Positions 18,405-28,602 of a DNA stretch of 64,000 nt are shown here, piece by piece; position 1 is the stretch's first letter, and each line of letters starts with the position of its first letter. The position numbers and the translations under genes were made by a program. A model generated the notes under the pieces. The model was not told where the DNA came from. It saw only the letters and a list, made by a program, of their open reading frames with translations, and made no database searches. The DNA is from an uncultured Flavobacteriales bacterium (GTDB lineage: Bacteria; Bacteroidota; Bacteroidia; Flavobacteriales_G; Salibacteraceae): positions 1-64,000 of the forward strand of contig CAKZKD010000018.1 in assembly GCA_937121175.1 (NCBI GenBank). The letters run 5' to 3'.

Positions 18405-19373
18405 CTATAACTCAATTAATACAGCATCTAATATCTTCAAATTATAATCATTCACCTTTTGGTGCGTTGGCATCCAACCCAGCAAAAACCTCGTAAAGTC
18501 TGCACATGCAAATGGATATAGTTGCCTCCACTCCTGCTCTAGTTCCTCAAAATCAATTAAGCTATTTGAGACTTTTAACGCAGAACCGAGCTTATCGAAA
18601 TAATAATCCAACAACTCCTCCTCGTGAACTAAACACTCTTCACCAGACAGACAACTTCCCAGAAAGTAAGCTACGTCTTTCATACCACACCCGCCACCAA
18701 CGTACTGAAAATCAACAGCAGCTACTTTGCTACCATCTTCCGAAAAACAGAAGTTTGCCAACTTGGCGTCTCCATGCACTATCGTTTGGTATTTGCATGA
18801 ATTCAGCTTATCGCCTATAACTGAAGCTTTGATTTTAAGTTCTTGATTTTTAAGCTTTTCCAATTCGTCGGGCCTTGTGGCCAAATGCCAATAGGTACCA
18901 ATTGGCCATAAACCATTGGGCTGTTTTCCTATGAAGTTGGCGTGAAAATTTGCTAGCCATTCCAAACACAGTTTCACCCCATCGAGGTCCAGGAAGTCTT
19001 TACGAACAGGAAATTCCAGATTCAAATCTTCAAGGACAATCCATTGTTGGTCACCTTCCGAAAAAGCACCAAGAAACTCAGGTAAACGACAAGAGTTATT
19101 ACACTGATTACTGTATTCCTTGTACCAGTGCGTTTCTATTTCGTACGACTTTACTTTTCGATTGTGCGAGTTATTCGTATTCCAACCTCTTGGATGGTTA
19201 GCTACAGGTTTTAATAAAATGTTTTTTACAACGACGGTCTGCCTTTTGGTTCCACTCAATCTTACCCTTGAAATCTTGCCATACCCGCTCCAAAGCGATT
19301 GAATTAGCTCAACTTCTTGAGCATGCTTCGCGTTTAGTTTTTGTAAAAGGAATTTTGAGAAAGATGTTTTCAA
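18405..19373 (-). CDS. Phosphotransferase / ecdysteroid-kinase-like protein
   Basis: [46 protein letters not shown]. Confidence 0.8.
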   Translation of the reverse strand: MKTSFSKFLLQKLNAKHAQEVELIQSLWSGYGKISRVRLSGTKRQTVVVKNILLKPVANHPRGWNTNNSHNRKVKSYEIETHWYKEYSNQCNNSCRLPEFLGAFSEGDQQWIVLEDLNLEFPVRKDFLDLDGVKLCLEWLANFHANFIGKQPNGLWPIGTYWHLATRPDELEKLKNQELKIKASVIGDKLNSCKYQTIVHGDAKLANFCFSEDGSKVAAVDFQYVGGGCGMKDVAYFLGSCLSGEECLVHEEELLDYYFDKLGSALKVSNSLIDFEELEQEWRQLYPFACADFTRFLLGWMPTHQKVNDYNLKILDAVLIEL

Positions 19374-19523
19374 ATTGATACAAGCTTGTTTTCGAAAGTA
19401 TTAATACTTCACTAATCAAATTCGATTCGTCGAAAACTAAATTTGAGATAGGTTTTTTCGATTACTGATTTTTTTACTATTGAACCAACAGTCAAAGCTC
19501 AAGAATTGCTTCATAAATAGCAC

Positions 19524-21050
19524 ATGTATTATTTTAATCGATTAGTTGACCAATTTGGCGGTGGCGAAGATGTTTTTGTATGCATACTTCTCGGCTTTGC
19601 CCTGTTGCTCGCAAACTCGTTCATTAAAAACAACAAAAAACGGTTCGTAACCAGCACCATCTCCTCTTTATTTCTGACTGCAGAAGTATTTTCTCTGTAC
19701 CTAACCCAAACTTTTATAGGCTACCAATTCTATTTGCACACCAACTTGCGCGGTATAAAAGGCATGGAAAGCCTTTTTGTGCTTCAGATAGTAATTACAG
19801 TTCTATTGTTTATTGGGCTTGTGGTATTATTTCAAAGTGCCCATTTCTTATGGATTAAATTCAAGCAACGCATTAAGAAAAGCGATAAAATCTATCGAAA
19901 TCGTAAAATTCTTATGATTTCTCTCGTACTTATTCATGTAGTACACGGAAGGTTTATAAAAGATACGTCAACCTTGTTACCCATTTTAGCCGCGGATAAC
20001 TCTGGAAATTTCAATGATGTATTGGCCAAACATGGCATGTCGGATTACGTTACTCCGAAAAACTTAAAATGTACTGTCGGCAAAAACATAATTGCCATTT
20101 CGATGGAATCGTTGGAAAACGGATTTTTGCATGAAAAATATGCGGCGATTAACGGTAATCTTAGAAAACTAAAAGAGAATTGGAACTTTGTACAAATGAG
20201 CCAAAACGTAGGAAGCAATTGGACGAGCGGTTCGCTATATACCTCTCTTACAGGCTTTCCTGCATACTTTGGAGTGTATGGTAATAGTATTTTTCAGACT
20301 GCCTACCACTCCAATATTTCTAGTGTTTCTCACACTCTAAAAAAGGCAGGTTACCAATTAACGTACATTAATGGAAACGCAGATGGGGGCGGTGTAAAAG
20401 AGATGCTTGGTATTTTGCAATTTGACAAAATAATTGATAAAAAAAACGCGCCCAAAACAGAATTCGAAAGTAAATTCGGCCTGCGCGACAAGGAAGTTTT
20501 TAGTGCTGCTAAGGCTGAATTGAAAAGATTAAGTGAATCTAAACAGCCATTTGGTTTATTCATTTCTACGACTGACACTCATTTTCCAGATGGGTTTTAT
20601 GATGAACGAATGGAAGCCGTGATTTCCAAACAAAAAAGCAATTTTGAATTTACTATAGCTACACTCAATTATCTGGTTGGTGATTTCATGGATTTCATAG
20701 AGCAGAATAACTTAGAGGAAAATACTGTCCTATTTTTATATCCAGATCATCTTAAAATGGGCAATCCATCGCTTTTAGAAGGCACAGGAAATCGTTCCCT
20801 CTATGTTATTACAAATTCCAATAACATTAAATTGAACAACAAGTACAACTATCAAATTGATCTGCCAAAAATTTTACTTCAAGGTGCTGAAGTAGAGCAC
20901 AACATGAAGTTCCTCACCGACTATTTGCCTTCTGATAAGGATCAATACATTCGAGACAACACATTAAGCCTTACTGAAATTAATACCAACGGAATTGTGA
21001 ATTCGGAAATTGAACCTTTGACTGTTGTAGACTCAACTCAAAGCCATTAG
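19524..21050 (+). CDS. Membrane-anchored sulfatase / LTA-synthase-like phosphoglycerol transferase
   Basis: N-terminal TM helices; NIIAISMESLENGF, SNWTSGSLYTSLTGFPAYFG, LFLYPDHLKMG. Confidence 0.75.
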   Translation: MYYFNRLVDQFGGGEDVFVCILLGFALLLANSFIKNNKKRFVTSTISSLFLTAEVFSLYLTQTFIGYQFYLHTNLRGIKGMESLFVLQIVITVLLFIGLVVLFQSAHFLWIKFKQRIKKSDKIYRNRKILMISLVLIHVVHGRFIKDTSTLLPILAADNSGNFNDVLAKHGMSDYVTPKNLKCTVGKNIIAISMESLENGFLHEKYAAINGNLRKLKENWNFVQMSQNVGSNWTSGSLYTSLTGFPAYFGVYGNSIFQTAYHSNISSVSHTLKKAGYQLTYINGNADGGGVKEMLGILQFDKIIDKKNAPKTEFESKFGLRDKEVFSAAKAELKRLSESKQPFGLFISTTDTHFPDGFYDERMEAVISKQKSNFEFTIATLNYLVGDFMDFIEQNNLEENTVLFLYPDHLKMGNPSLLEGTGNRSLYVITNSNNIKLNNKYNYQIDLPKILLQGAEVEHNMKFLTDYLPSDKDQYIRDNTLSLTEINTNGIVNSEIEPLTVVDSTQSH

Positions 21051-21194
21051 AACTATCACTCCCGTTTTATTTGTGTTTATTAAATACATTGTGGAAGTAA
21101 AATTGGGGCAATCAGAAATTTAGAAAGTGTAAAACACTGCATTCATTCGGTTGATTGGGTAATTTCGACGTGATAAAAGAAACAAGTACTTCAA

Positions 21195-22064
21195 ATGAAA
21201 AATAAAGGCCTAGAAAAATACGACCTACTTAAAAACGAACCAACAAAAAGGCAGTTTAGCATTGACAATCTTTCTGATTACTGGATAATAAACTCAAAAC
21301 ATTCTGGTGTTCCACACTCACATAGCTTCTATCAAATAATTTGGTTCAAAAGTGATGAAGGCGCACACTATATAGATTTTGAAGGGTACGAAATAAAAAA
21401 GAATCGAATTTTTTTCGTTGCAAAAAATCAAGTACACTATTTTGTGCAACGTAAAGATTACAAAGGCTATTTGCTTCATTTTAATGAGTCCTTTTTATTG
21501 AACAACGAAACTGATGTCAACTTTTTTTTAACCTATTGTATTTTCAATAATCAAGCGAACCCCTACTTTCAAATTCCCAAAGCGTTAGAAAGTACACTTT
21601 CAAAATTTCTAGATTTAATGGTTGTTGAAATCGAGAATAATTCCAAATTCGGCAACAGCCTTATCCTTTCAAATCTCTTAAAATCAATGCTACTAATTAT
21701 TGAACGAGAAATGAAGAAAAACCAGTCGAATAGCCCATTAATTAACAATTCTAACTATCACAAATTCATTGACCTCCTTGAAAAAAATTACGCAAACAAC
21801 TGGTCGGTCTCTGATTATGCCAACGCTTTATCAATTTCTACTAAAACATTGAACTCCTTGGTAAAAGCGACTAACGGAACTAAAGTTTCCAAAACAATTT
21901 CAGCTAGAATTATTTTGGAGGCAAAACGAAAACTCACGCACTCAAAATTATATATCAATCAAATTGCAAACGATTTGGGCTTCAACGACCCTTATTATTT
22001 CTCTAAATATTTTCTTAAACACGTAAACTGTTCTCCGGCAGAGTTCAGAAAATCGATTTCCTAA
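21195..22064 (+). CDS. AraC family transcriptional regulator
   Basis: Cupin-like N-terminus plus HTH: INQIANDLGFNDPYYFSKYFLKHVNCSPAEFRKS. Confidence 0.9.
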   Translation: MKNKGLEKYDLLKNEPTKRQFSIDNLSDYWIINSKHSGVPHSHSFYQIIWFKSDEGAHYIDFEGYEIKKNRIFFVAKNQVHYFVQRKDYKGYLLHFNESFLLNNETDVNFFLTYCIFNNQANPYFQIPKALESTLSKFLDLMVVEIENNSKFGNSLILSNLLKSMLLIIEREMKKNQSNSPLINNSNYHKFIDLLEKNYANNWSVSDYANALSISTKTLNSLVKATNGTKVSKTISARIILEAKRKLTHSKLYINQIANDLGFNDPYYFSKYFLKHVNCSPAEFRKSIS

Positions 22065-22125
22065 ATTTACTGAACTAAGTCGTTTTTGTCCATTTTTTAA
22101 GATTCCAATTGCCTATAAAATTGCA

Positions 22126-22533
22126 TTGTATTTAAAACTAAAAACAATGAAAATGAGAAGCAAATTATCAATTGGAATCTTGTCTGCCTTTGCAGCCTTG
22201 ACATTATTAACGTTAACATCAATGAAAATGGAAGAAAACAAAACAAATGCCTATTTGGAAATTACCCTAGACATTAAATCAGAAAACAGAGCAAGCGCAG
22301 GTGGTGTTTATGTCAAATACAAATCACCATTTCTAACAACTGTAAAAGGAGCTACATCCAAAGAACTCTTGTTAAGAGGTGAAGATGTGCAAGTGCTGCA
22401 TGGCTTTGAGTCTGAAGAGGAAGCTAAAGCCTATTTATCATCAGAGCTATTTGAAAACGATGTGGTAAGAGAACTTAAACCTTATTTGGCAAGTAATCCA
22501 GAAATCAGAATCTACTCGGTGTTTAAAAATTAA
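22126..22533 (+). CDS. Hypothetical secreted protein (possible dimeric alpha/beta barrel)
   Basis: Signal peptide; VQVLHGFESEEEAKAYLSSELF pattern. Confidence 0.5.
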   Translation: MYLKLKTMKMRSKLSIGILSAFAALTLLTLTSMKMEENKTNAYLEITLDIKSENRASAGGVYVKYKSPFLTTVKGATSKELLLRGEDVQVLHGFESEEEAKAYLSSELFENDVVRELKPYLASNPEIRIYSVFKN

Positions 22534-22559
22534 GAACTCATTCTTTAAATGTAGATTAC

Positions 22560-22596
22560 AACAGCGCATTCCATGTAGTTTGCGCTGTTTTTTTTA
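22560..22596 (+). terminator. Rho-independent terminator
   Basis: AACAGCGCA...TGCGCTGTT followed by a T-run. Confidence 0.8.
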
Positions 22597-22605
22597 CCAA
22601 TCCTA

Positions 22606-22700
22606 ACCCTATCCGATTCTGTTTTACCCTATTTTGGAAAACCATTCTATTCAGCCTTACCGTCCCATTTTTACACTAGTATTTCCCATTTTCATACTCT
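22606..22700 (+). promoter_or_regulatory. Array of helically phased direct repeats, candidate AraC-type operator
   Basis: ACCCTAT at 22606 and 22626; CCCATTTT at 22664 and 22685; 20-21 bp spacings upstream of the O-methyltransferase gene. Confidence 0.35.
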
Positions 22701-22747
22701 CTTGCATGTAAGCTTGCCTCAACTTTGTTCTATAAAACAAACAGAAA

Positions 22748-23377
22748 ATGGCAACTATTCAACAAGAACAAATTTCAAGTACTATTAAAGACTTGTATCT
22801 CGATTCGAAATACGACGGGATAAAAATGATAAAAGGTGTAGCAAAAAGTCTAATAAGACCAATGCAGCCAAGCGACTTTAAGGAAGCATACTTGTCGATA
22901 TCTAAAGAACAAGGCGAAGACCTTAAAGAATTAATTATTGAAAACAAGCTGAAGCACATTGTAGAATTCGGAACTTCTTTCGGAATATCCACTTTGTTTA
23001 TGGCTCAAGCTGCAATTGAGATTGGTGGGAAAATTATAACTACCGAACTCATACAATCGAAAGCTCTAAAGGCTATCGAAAACTTTAAAATGGCCGGCGT
23101 AAACCACCTAATAGAAGTTTGGGTAGGAAATGCAGTGCAAACCTTAAAGCAATACAAAGAACCAGTGGACCTTTTGTTTCTAGACGGCTGGAAAGACCTG
23201 TATTTACCTGTTTTTGAACTGCTTGAGTCAAATTTTCATTCAAACACTTTGGTTTACGTAGATAACGCTAACATGACTGACACGCAGAAATTTCTTGCAG
23301 TAATAGGCAAAAACCCGAATTACAACATAGAATACAAGTACAACGGAAAGGCTGCAATTATTAGCCTAATTAAATAA
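22748..23377 (+). CDS. O-methyltransferase-like SAM-dependent methyltransferase
   Basis: HIVEFGTSFGISTLFMAQAA...GKIITTELIQSKALKAIENFKMAG...VDLLFLDGWKDLY. Confidence 0.85.
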   Translation: MATIQQEQISSTIKDLYLDSKYDGIKMIKGVAKSLIRPMQPSDFKEAYLSISKEQGEDLKELIIENKLKHIVEFGTSFGISTLFMAQAAIEIGGKIITTELIQSKALKAIENFKMAGVNHLIEVWVGNAVQTLKQYKEPVDLLFLDGWKDLYLPVFELLESNFHSNTLVYVDNANMTDTQKFLAVIGKNPNYNIEYKYNGKAAIISLIK

Positions 23378-23400
23378 TAAACACTTTAAAATCAGGAATT

Positions 23401-23835
23401 ATGAAAGAGAAAGAAATTATAAGAAAGGGAAAAGGTGATAACTACAATTACTCACAAGACCACTGCTTTGTCAAACTATCGTCAAGACACACCAACGGCG
23501 AATTGAGTTTTGTTGAAGATACGCTAAAACCAGGATTCTACTTGGCCAGGCATCACCATAAAATAATGACCGAAGTATTCTACATTTTGGAAGGTGTTGT
23601 GGAGTTAATTTTTGACGACGAAACGCTAATTTGCACAGCTGGAGACACCATTACGGTTCCACCAAATGTATGGCATGCAGCTAGTTGCGAAAAAGGCGGA
23701 AAAATGTTATCCATTTTCAAAAACGGTCAGTTCGATTTGTACCTAGAAACGCTTTCGAAAATGACAGATGCAGATTTTGCAGATGCAGAAAAAATGAAAG
23801 CAGTTTCTGCTGAATACGATATCTACGAAGGGTAG
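23401..23835 (+). CDS. Cupin domain protein
   Basis: LARHHHKIMTEVFYILEGVVELIFDDETLICTAGDTITVPPNVWHA. Confidence 0.9.
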   Translation: MKEKEIIRKGKGDNYNYSQDHCFVKLSSRHTNGELSFVEDTLKPGFYLARHHHKIMTEVFYILEGVVELIFDDETLICTAGDTITVPPNVWHAASCEKGGKMLSIFKNGQFDLYLETLSKMTDADFADAEKMKAVSAEYDIYEG

Positions 23836-23868
23836 CGGTACTTTTTAATTTGCACAACACCCCTCCTA

Positions 23869-23896
23869 GTCATGCTGAATTTATTTCAGCATCTCA
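23869..23896. repeat. GTCATGCTGAA-type dispersed palindromic repeat
   Basis: GTCATGCTGAATTTATTTCAGCATCTCA. Confidence 0.65.
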
Positions 23897-23945
23897 AATT
23901 TTACTATTTAATAGATTTTCAAATAGATTAGGGATCGTTATAAAT

Positions 23946-24542
23946 ATGGAAGTTATCAAAAAAAACTACGGATGGGTCATCGTTGCTATTTTGGCAACGT
24001 TGCCATTAATTCCGTTATCTAATGTTCTTAGTCAAAGCGGTTTATTGACCAGCTCCTTAGCGGACGAAGAAAGCCAAAAAGCAATTGGTATGCTGTATCA
24101 CATTACTGGTGAATTCTCGATACGCTGGATGACTGCAGTTCTTTCTTGCACTCCATTTTTTATACTCTTTGGCGTGACTAATTTGTTTGTTCGGCAAGCT
24201 ATGGGAATAGCAACAGCAGTATGGAGTTTATTGCATTTTTTGTTTTTTATTCTCGCAGAAGGTTTTTTAGAAACCTTTACTCAAGTAAATTTCATTCTTG
24301 GCTTTATTGCGACACTTATATTGATTCCATTACTCTTGACTTCCAACCGAAAAGCATTGAAACGCCTAAAATCAAATTGGAAGAAAATTCAGCGCTATGC
24401 CTATTTAGTGATACTACTGAGCCTTACCCACGTGGTGATTTTGGAAAAAACCTGGCTCATTTATACCATAATTGTTGGTTTAGGGTTCATTATTCGCATC
24501 CCCTTTGTAAAGCATAAATTTATGGCCAGAAGAATGACCTAA
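23946..24542 (+). CDS. Membrane protein with MsrQ/ferric-reductase-like TM pattern
   Basis: SNRKALKRLKSNWKKIQRYAYLVILLSLTHVVILEK; His in several TM helices. Start reassigned to MEVIKKNYGW because the upstream codons lie in a palindromic repeat. Confidence 0.6.
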   Translation: MEVIKKNYGWVIVAILATLPLIPLSNVLSQSGLLTSSLADEESQKAIGMLYHITGEFSIRWMTAVLSCTPFFILFGVTNLFVRQAMGIATAVWSLLHFLFFILAEGFLETFTQVNFILGFIATLILIPLLLTSNRKALKRLKSNWKKIQRYAYLVILLSLTHVVILEKTWLIYTIIVGLGFIIRIPFVKHKFMARRMT

Positions 24543-24566
24543 AACTGTTGCATTAAACGTAAATTA

Positions 24567-25442
24567 ATGACGCTAAAACATCCGAAAATAGAATTCGAAA
24601 ACAATCGTTTTCCATCGTCTTCTTTTGACTTGGTGGATATACAAAAAGTGTTGACTGCGAAATACGAGAACCACTCGCCTTTCGAATTGCATCGTATCGA
24701 CTTTTTCACCATTGTGCTTTATACGGCAGGAAATGAGCTACACACCATTGACTTTAATAACTATCCCTGTAAAAAAGGGACTGTACTTCTTCTACGAAAG
24801 GGACAGCTTCATAAATTCTCAGAGTCAACAGTAGAAGGAGTAATTTTAGTATTTACTTATGATTTTTTATCCAGTTATTTTACCAAATCTGAGGTTGAAA
24901 ATGCCCTGCTCATCTTTAACGAATTCCTAAAACAACCTGCAATTCAACTTACCGAGCAACAATTGGTTTCAATGCAAATAACAATAGAACAAATACAACA
25001 CGAATACCTGAACATGCAAGATGAGCAGTCGCCTAAAATAATTAGGAGTTTACTGCAGGTAATCATAAACACAGTTTACAGGGTAGTGCCATTAAAGCAT
25101 TCGACGGAGACTAATAAAAAATACTTATCGGATTTCATTTGCTTTCAAGGCATGATAGAAGCCGATTATAATCCAACAACTAAGGTAAATGACTATGCAC
25201 AACGGTTAGGTATCCACCCAAAAACATTAAACACGATTACACAACGTGTTGTGAGTAAATCGGCAAAAACGTTTATTGACGAAATCTTAATCAATAACAT
25301 AAAAAGACAACTGCTAAATGCTCCGCTTTCTATTAAGGAAATAGCCTACCAATGTGGATTTGCGGAAACCACTAATTTCAACAATTACTTCAAGAAACGA
25401 GTAGGGAAAACACCGCTAGAATTCAGAAAAAATAAAAACTAG
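24567..25442 (+). CDS. AraC family transcriptional regulator
   Basis: HTH region SIKEIAYQCGFAETTNFNNYFKKRVGKTPLEFRKNKN. Confidence 0.9.
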   Translation: MTLKHPKIEFENNRFPSSSFDLVDIQKVLTAKYENHSPFELHRIDFFTIVLYTAGNELHTIDFNNYPCKKGTVLLLRKGQLHKFSESTVEGVILVFTYDFLSSYFTKSEVENALLIFNEFLKQPAIQLTEQQLVSMQITIEQIQHEYLNMQDEQSPKIIRSLLQVIINTVYRVVPLKHSTETNKKYLSDFICFQGMIEADYNPTTKVNDYAQRLGIHPKTLNTITQRVVSKSAKTFIDEILINNIKRQLLNAPLSIKEIAYQCGFAETTNFNNYFKKRVGKTPLEFRKNKN

Positions 25443-25455
25443 AAAAACTCAAATC

Positions 25456-25872
25456 ATGGTCTCAAAAACAACTTTTGTTGCATTAATCTCTTTCTTATTA
25501 TTTGCGCATAATTCAATGGCTCAGGAGCCTACTTCCCAAAACGATTATTGGATTGGTCAAGAACTATGGTACAAATACACTGGCGGCATGGAGTTTCATG
25601 TGAAGTTCGAAAAAGAAGGAATGAGCTATCAGGCACTTTCGAAATCCAAACCGGATGTTTGGTGGGGGCCTTTTCCGTTTAATTCTCTACTTACAGACAA
25701 AGGCGAATACCTATTGGCTTGGTACGAAGAAGGCTATGGAGATTACGTAACCTTACTAATCGACCCAAAAAACAAAACCTTATACGGAAGTGCCATTATT
25801 GCATTGAAGGATGGACCAAAAACACACTTGCAGCCTGCGAAGATTTATAAAATGATTGGAGAGAAAGAGTAG
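25456..25872 (+). CDS. Hypothetical secreted protein
   Basis: Signal peptide (LLFAHNSMAQE) and a coherent ORF. Confidence 0.55.
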   Translation: MVSKTTFVALISFLLFAHNSMAQEPTSQNDYWIGQELWYKYTGGMEFHVKFEKEGMSYQALSKSKPDVWWGPFPFNSLLTDKGEYLLAWYEEGYGDYVTLLIDPKNKTLYGSAIIALKDGPKTHLQPAKIYKMIGEKE

Positions 25873-25954
25873 CGTAATTTTACATTTTCGGGTTCAATCT
25901 GTAAGAATTACATCTAATCAGTGCTTAATTAAGGAATTCTTATGCATAGATGGA

Positions 25955-27121
25955 GTGAATAGAGCTAAAATAATACTCCCAGTAATTGTACTCTCCCAGT
26001 TTTGCTGCACATCGCTTTGGTTTGCTGGTAACGGTGTAGTAAACGACCTTGTAACAAACTTCAATCTTCAAGAAAATGCACTTGGCCACCTAACCTCAGC
26101 AGTTCAATTCGGATTTATTGTAGGCACATTAGTTTTTGCTATTCTGACAATTTCTGACCGATTTTCACCCTCAAAGGTATTTTTAACCTGTGCTCTACTC
26201 GGCTCACTATTTAATGCTGGAATAATATGGGATGGTAATACCTTATTTACTCTATTGGCCTTCAGAATACTTACAGGATTTTTCCTTGCAGGAATTTACC
26301 CCGTGGGCATGAAAATAGCCGCGGACCATTTTGACAAAGGACTCGGAAAATCACTTGGGTTTTTAGTCGGAGCATTAGTTGTTGGAACGGCATTCCCTCA
26401 TTTACTTAAAGAATTAACCGGAGGTGGACTTTGGAAATATGTGCTCCTTTCTACCTCATCACTTGCCGTTTTTGGTGGTTTACTCATGTTTATAATTGTT
26501 CCCGACGGACCCTACCGCAAACAGTCGCAAAATGTAAACTTCATCGCTTGTTTTAGTGTTTTTCGCCAACAAAACTTCCGCTCTGCTGCTTTCGGATATT
26601 TTGGACACATGTGGGAATTGTATGCCTTTTGGGCTTTTGTTCCTTTACTGCTAAAAGCATACAGTCTGCAACAGTCTGGAGTAAACTTTAATATCCCCTT
26701 ACTTTCATTTTTAATAATAGGAGTTGGCGGACTAGCTTGTTTGCTTAGTGGATATATGGCACAGATTATAGGAGCCAAACGAACAGCATTTTTAGCTTTA
26801 CTTCTATCTGGTATTTGCTGCATTGTTTCGCCATTTATGTTTGCAATTGAAAACGAAGTCTTTTTCGTTGGTTTTCTTGTGTTCTGGGGTGTGGTTGTTA
26901 TTGCAGATTCTCCTCTTTTCTCAACACTAGTTGCTCAAAATGTCACTCCTGAATTAAAAGGAACAGCGCTTACCATTGTAAATTGCATAGGCTTTTCGGT
27001 CACCATCATCAGTATTCAACTCCTAACGAGTCTAAGTGCATTTACCGATTCAAATTATATCTATAGCATTCTGGCAATAGGTCCTGTTTTCGGTTTGATT
27101 GCGTTGAGTGTAAGGCGATAA
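25955..27121 (+). CDS. MFS transporter
   Basis: Multiple TM helices; GIYPVGMKIAADHFDKGLGKSLGFLVGALVVG. In-frame GTG at 25955 is preferred because the upstream translation looks non-coding. Confidence 0.85.
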   Translation: MNRAKIILPVIVLSQFCCTSLWFAGNGVVNDLVTNFNLQENALGHLTSAVQFGFIVGTLVFAILTISDRFSPSKVFLTCALLGSLFNAGIIWDGNTLFTLLAFRILTGFFLAGIYPVGMKIAADHFDKGLGKSLGFLVGALVVGTAFPHLLKELTGGGLWKYVLLSTSSLAVFGGLLMFIIVPDGPYRKQSQNVNFIACFSVFRQQNFRSAAFGYFGHMWELYAFWAFVPLLLKAYSLQQSGVNFNIPLLSFLIIGVGGLACLLSGYMAQIIGAKRTAFLALLLSGICCIVSPFMFAIENEVFFVGFLVFWGVVVIADSPLFSTLVAQNVTPELKGTALTIVNCIGFSVTIISIQLLTSLSAFTDSNYIYSILAIGPVFGLIALSVRR

Positions 27122-27153
27122 ACTCAATTAATCTGCAAAATTTGCGAATAACG

Positions 27154-27199
27154 TGTAACAACGTGTTACATTTGTATTGATATTTAACACGTTGTTACA
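27154..27199. promoter_or_regulatory. Paired palindromic operator-like sites upstream of fic
   Basis: TGTAACA-ACG-TGTTACA at 27154-27170; exact 15-bp inverted repeat TGTAACAACGTGTTA (27154-27168) / TAACACGTTGTTACA (27185-27199), reaching the start codon. Confidence 0.65.
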
Positions 27200-28479
27200 T
27201 GAAAATTGAGAAACCGCCATACTTCGAAGAACTTGAAATAGAAAACTATCTCGAATCTATCTTGGATAAAAACGTAAAACTATTCTTTCAAGAAGTTGAT
27301 AAACGGTATTTCTACTGGACAGAAATCAAACATCGACCAAACCAGCCGTACGCCTCACCACAACAAACATGGAAAATGCTAAAAGCTCACCGCTTAGTCC
27401 AAGCAAAGCAATTATTTCTTGGCAATCATCCATTTCACTTCTGCGTAACATCGTTCATTCAACAAGATCTACACAATTTTGACCTAAAGCTTATAGGCGG
27501 ATTGTATAAAGATTCCATTTCAACTCAAGAGCAACAGGAGTATTTAAAGAGTTCACTGCTTGAAGAAGCTATTGCATCTTCCCAAATAGAAGGTGCAGCA
27601 ACAACAACAGATGTCGCTAAAGAAATGATAAAATCGGGGCGAAAACCACGCAACGAATCCGAACAAATGATTATTAATAATTTCCGAGCAATACAAGAAA
27701 TTGAAAATCGATTGGATGAAGATATGTCTGTGAACCTTATTCTTGACATACACGAAATCATGACCGTAAAAACTGGTGCAGCGAAGTATGCTGGTGAGTT
27801 TCGCAATCACCCGATTTACGTAAAAGACCACATTGATGGAGAAATTGCGTTTACCGCTCCAGATTCTAGTGAGATAAATCCTTTAATAGAAGACCTGCTC
27901 AACTTTATCAACCGGGAAGATGAGTTTTATCACCCCATAATAAAGGCTTCTATTCTGCATTTTATGATAGGATACATCCACCCTTTTGGAGATGGAAACG
28001 GAAGAACAGCGCGGGCCTTGTTCTATTGGTATCTTATTAAAAAGGGTTATTCTCTCTTGAAACATATCTCTATTTCACGAGCCATATTAGATTCACGAAC
28101 CAGTTACGATAAAGCGTTTTTGAAAACCGAAAATGACAATAACGACCTCACCTACTTCATCATGTACTCCATGAAAAGCCTTCGTGTAGCGTTACAAAGC
28201 TTAGTAACTTACCGTGATAAAAAACGAGAAGAAAAGCAAAAAGCGGCTGAAATAAGTTACGAACTCACTCTAAAAGGCTTCAACAAACGACAAGCAGATT
28301 TATTGGGTTATTTATCAGTGAAACCGGAAGCTACCGTAACAGTTCCCATATACTCGGAACGAAATGGAATAGTTCGCCAAACTGCAACTCGAGATTTAGC
28401 GGAATTGGTAAAAAAGGGAATGTTGAGAAAGCAGAAAGTTGGAAAGACGGTGGTTTATGAGCTGGTTGATAACACTTGA
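27199..28479 (+). CDS. Fic family protein (class II) with C-terminal winged helix
   Basis: HPFGDGNGRTAR catalytic motif; N-terminal inhibitory motif SSQIEG; C-terminal VRQTATRDLAELVKKGMLRK. Confidence 0.93.
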   Translation: MKIEKPPYFEELEIENYLESILDKNVKLFFQEVDKRYFYWTEIKHRPNQPYASPQQTWKMLKAHRLVQAKQLFLGNHPFHFCVTSFIQQDLHNFDLKLIGGLYKDSISTQEQQEYLKSSLLEEAIASSQIEGAATTTDVAKEMIKSGRKPRNESEQMIINNFRAIQEIENRLDEDMSVNLILDIHEIMTVKTGAAKYAGEFRNHPIYVKDHIDGEIAFTAPDSSEINPLIEDLLNFINREDEFYHPIIKASILHFMIGYIHPFGDGNGRTARALFYWYLIKKGYSLLKHISISRAILDSRTSYDKAFLKTENDNNDLTYFIMYSMKSLRVALQSLVTYRDKKREEKQKAAEISYELTLKGFNKRQADLLGYLSVKPEATVTVPIYSERNGIVRQTATRDLAELVKKGMLRKQKVGKTVVYELVDNT

Positions 28480-28602
28480 GTAGTTGAATTTATTAAATAA
28501 ACAGAATATTGTAAGCCAGAGTTTAATAGCTTCGAAGTTAGTTGCAAAAAACCTTAGACATTTTGGTTTTAAATAATTTGATGTTTCAAAATCACATCGT
28601 TT

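Noticed and set aside
24221-24517. 98-aa ORF overlapping the MsrQ-like gene in another frame
   Set aside because: No recognisable domain and entirely inside a TM protein coding frame.
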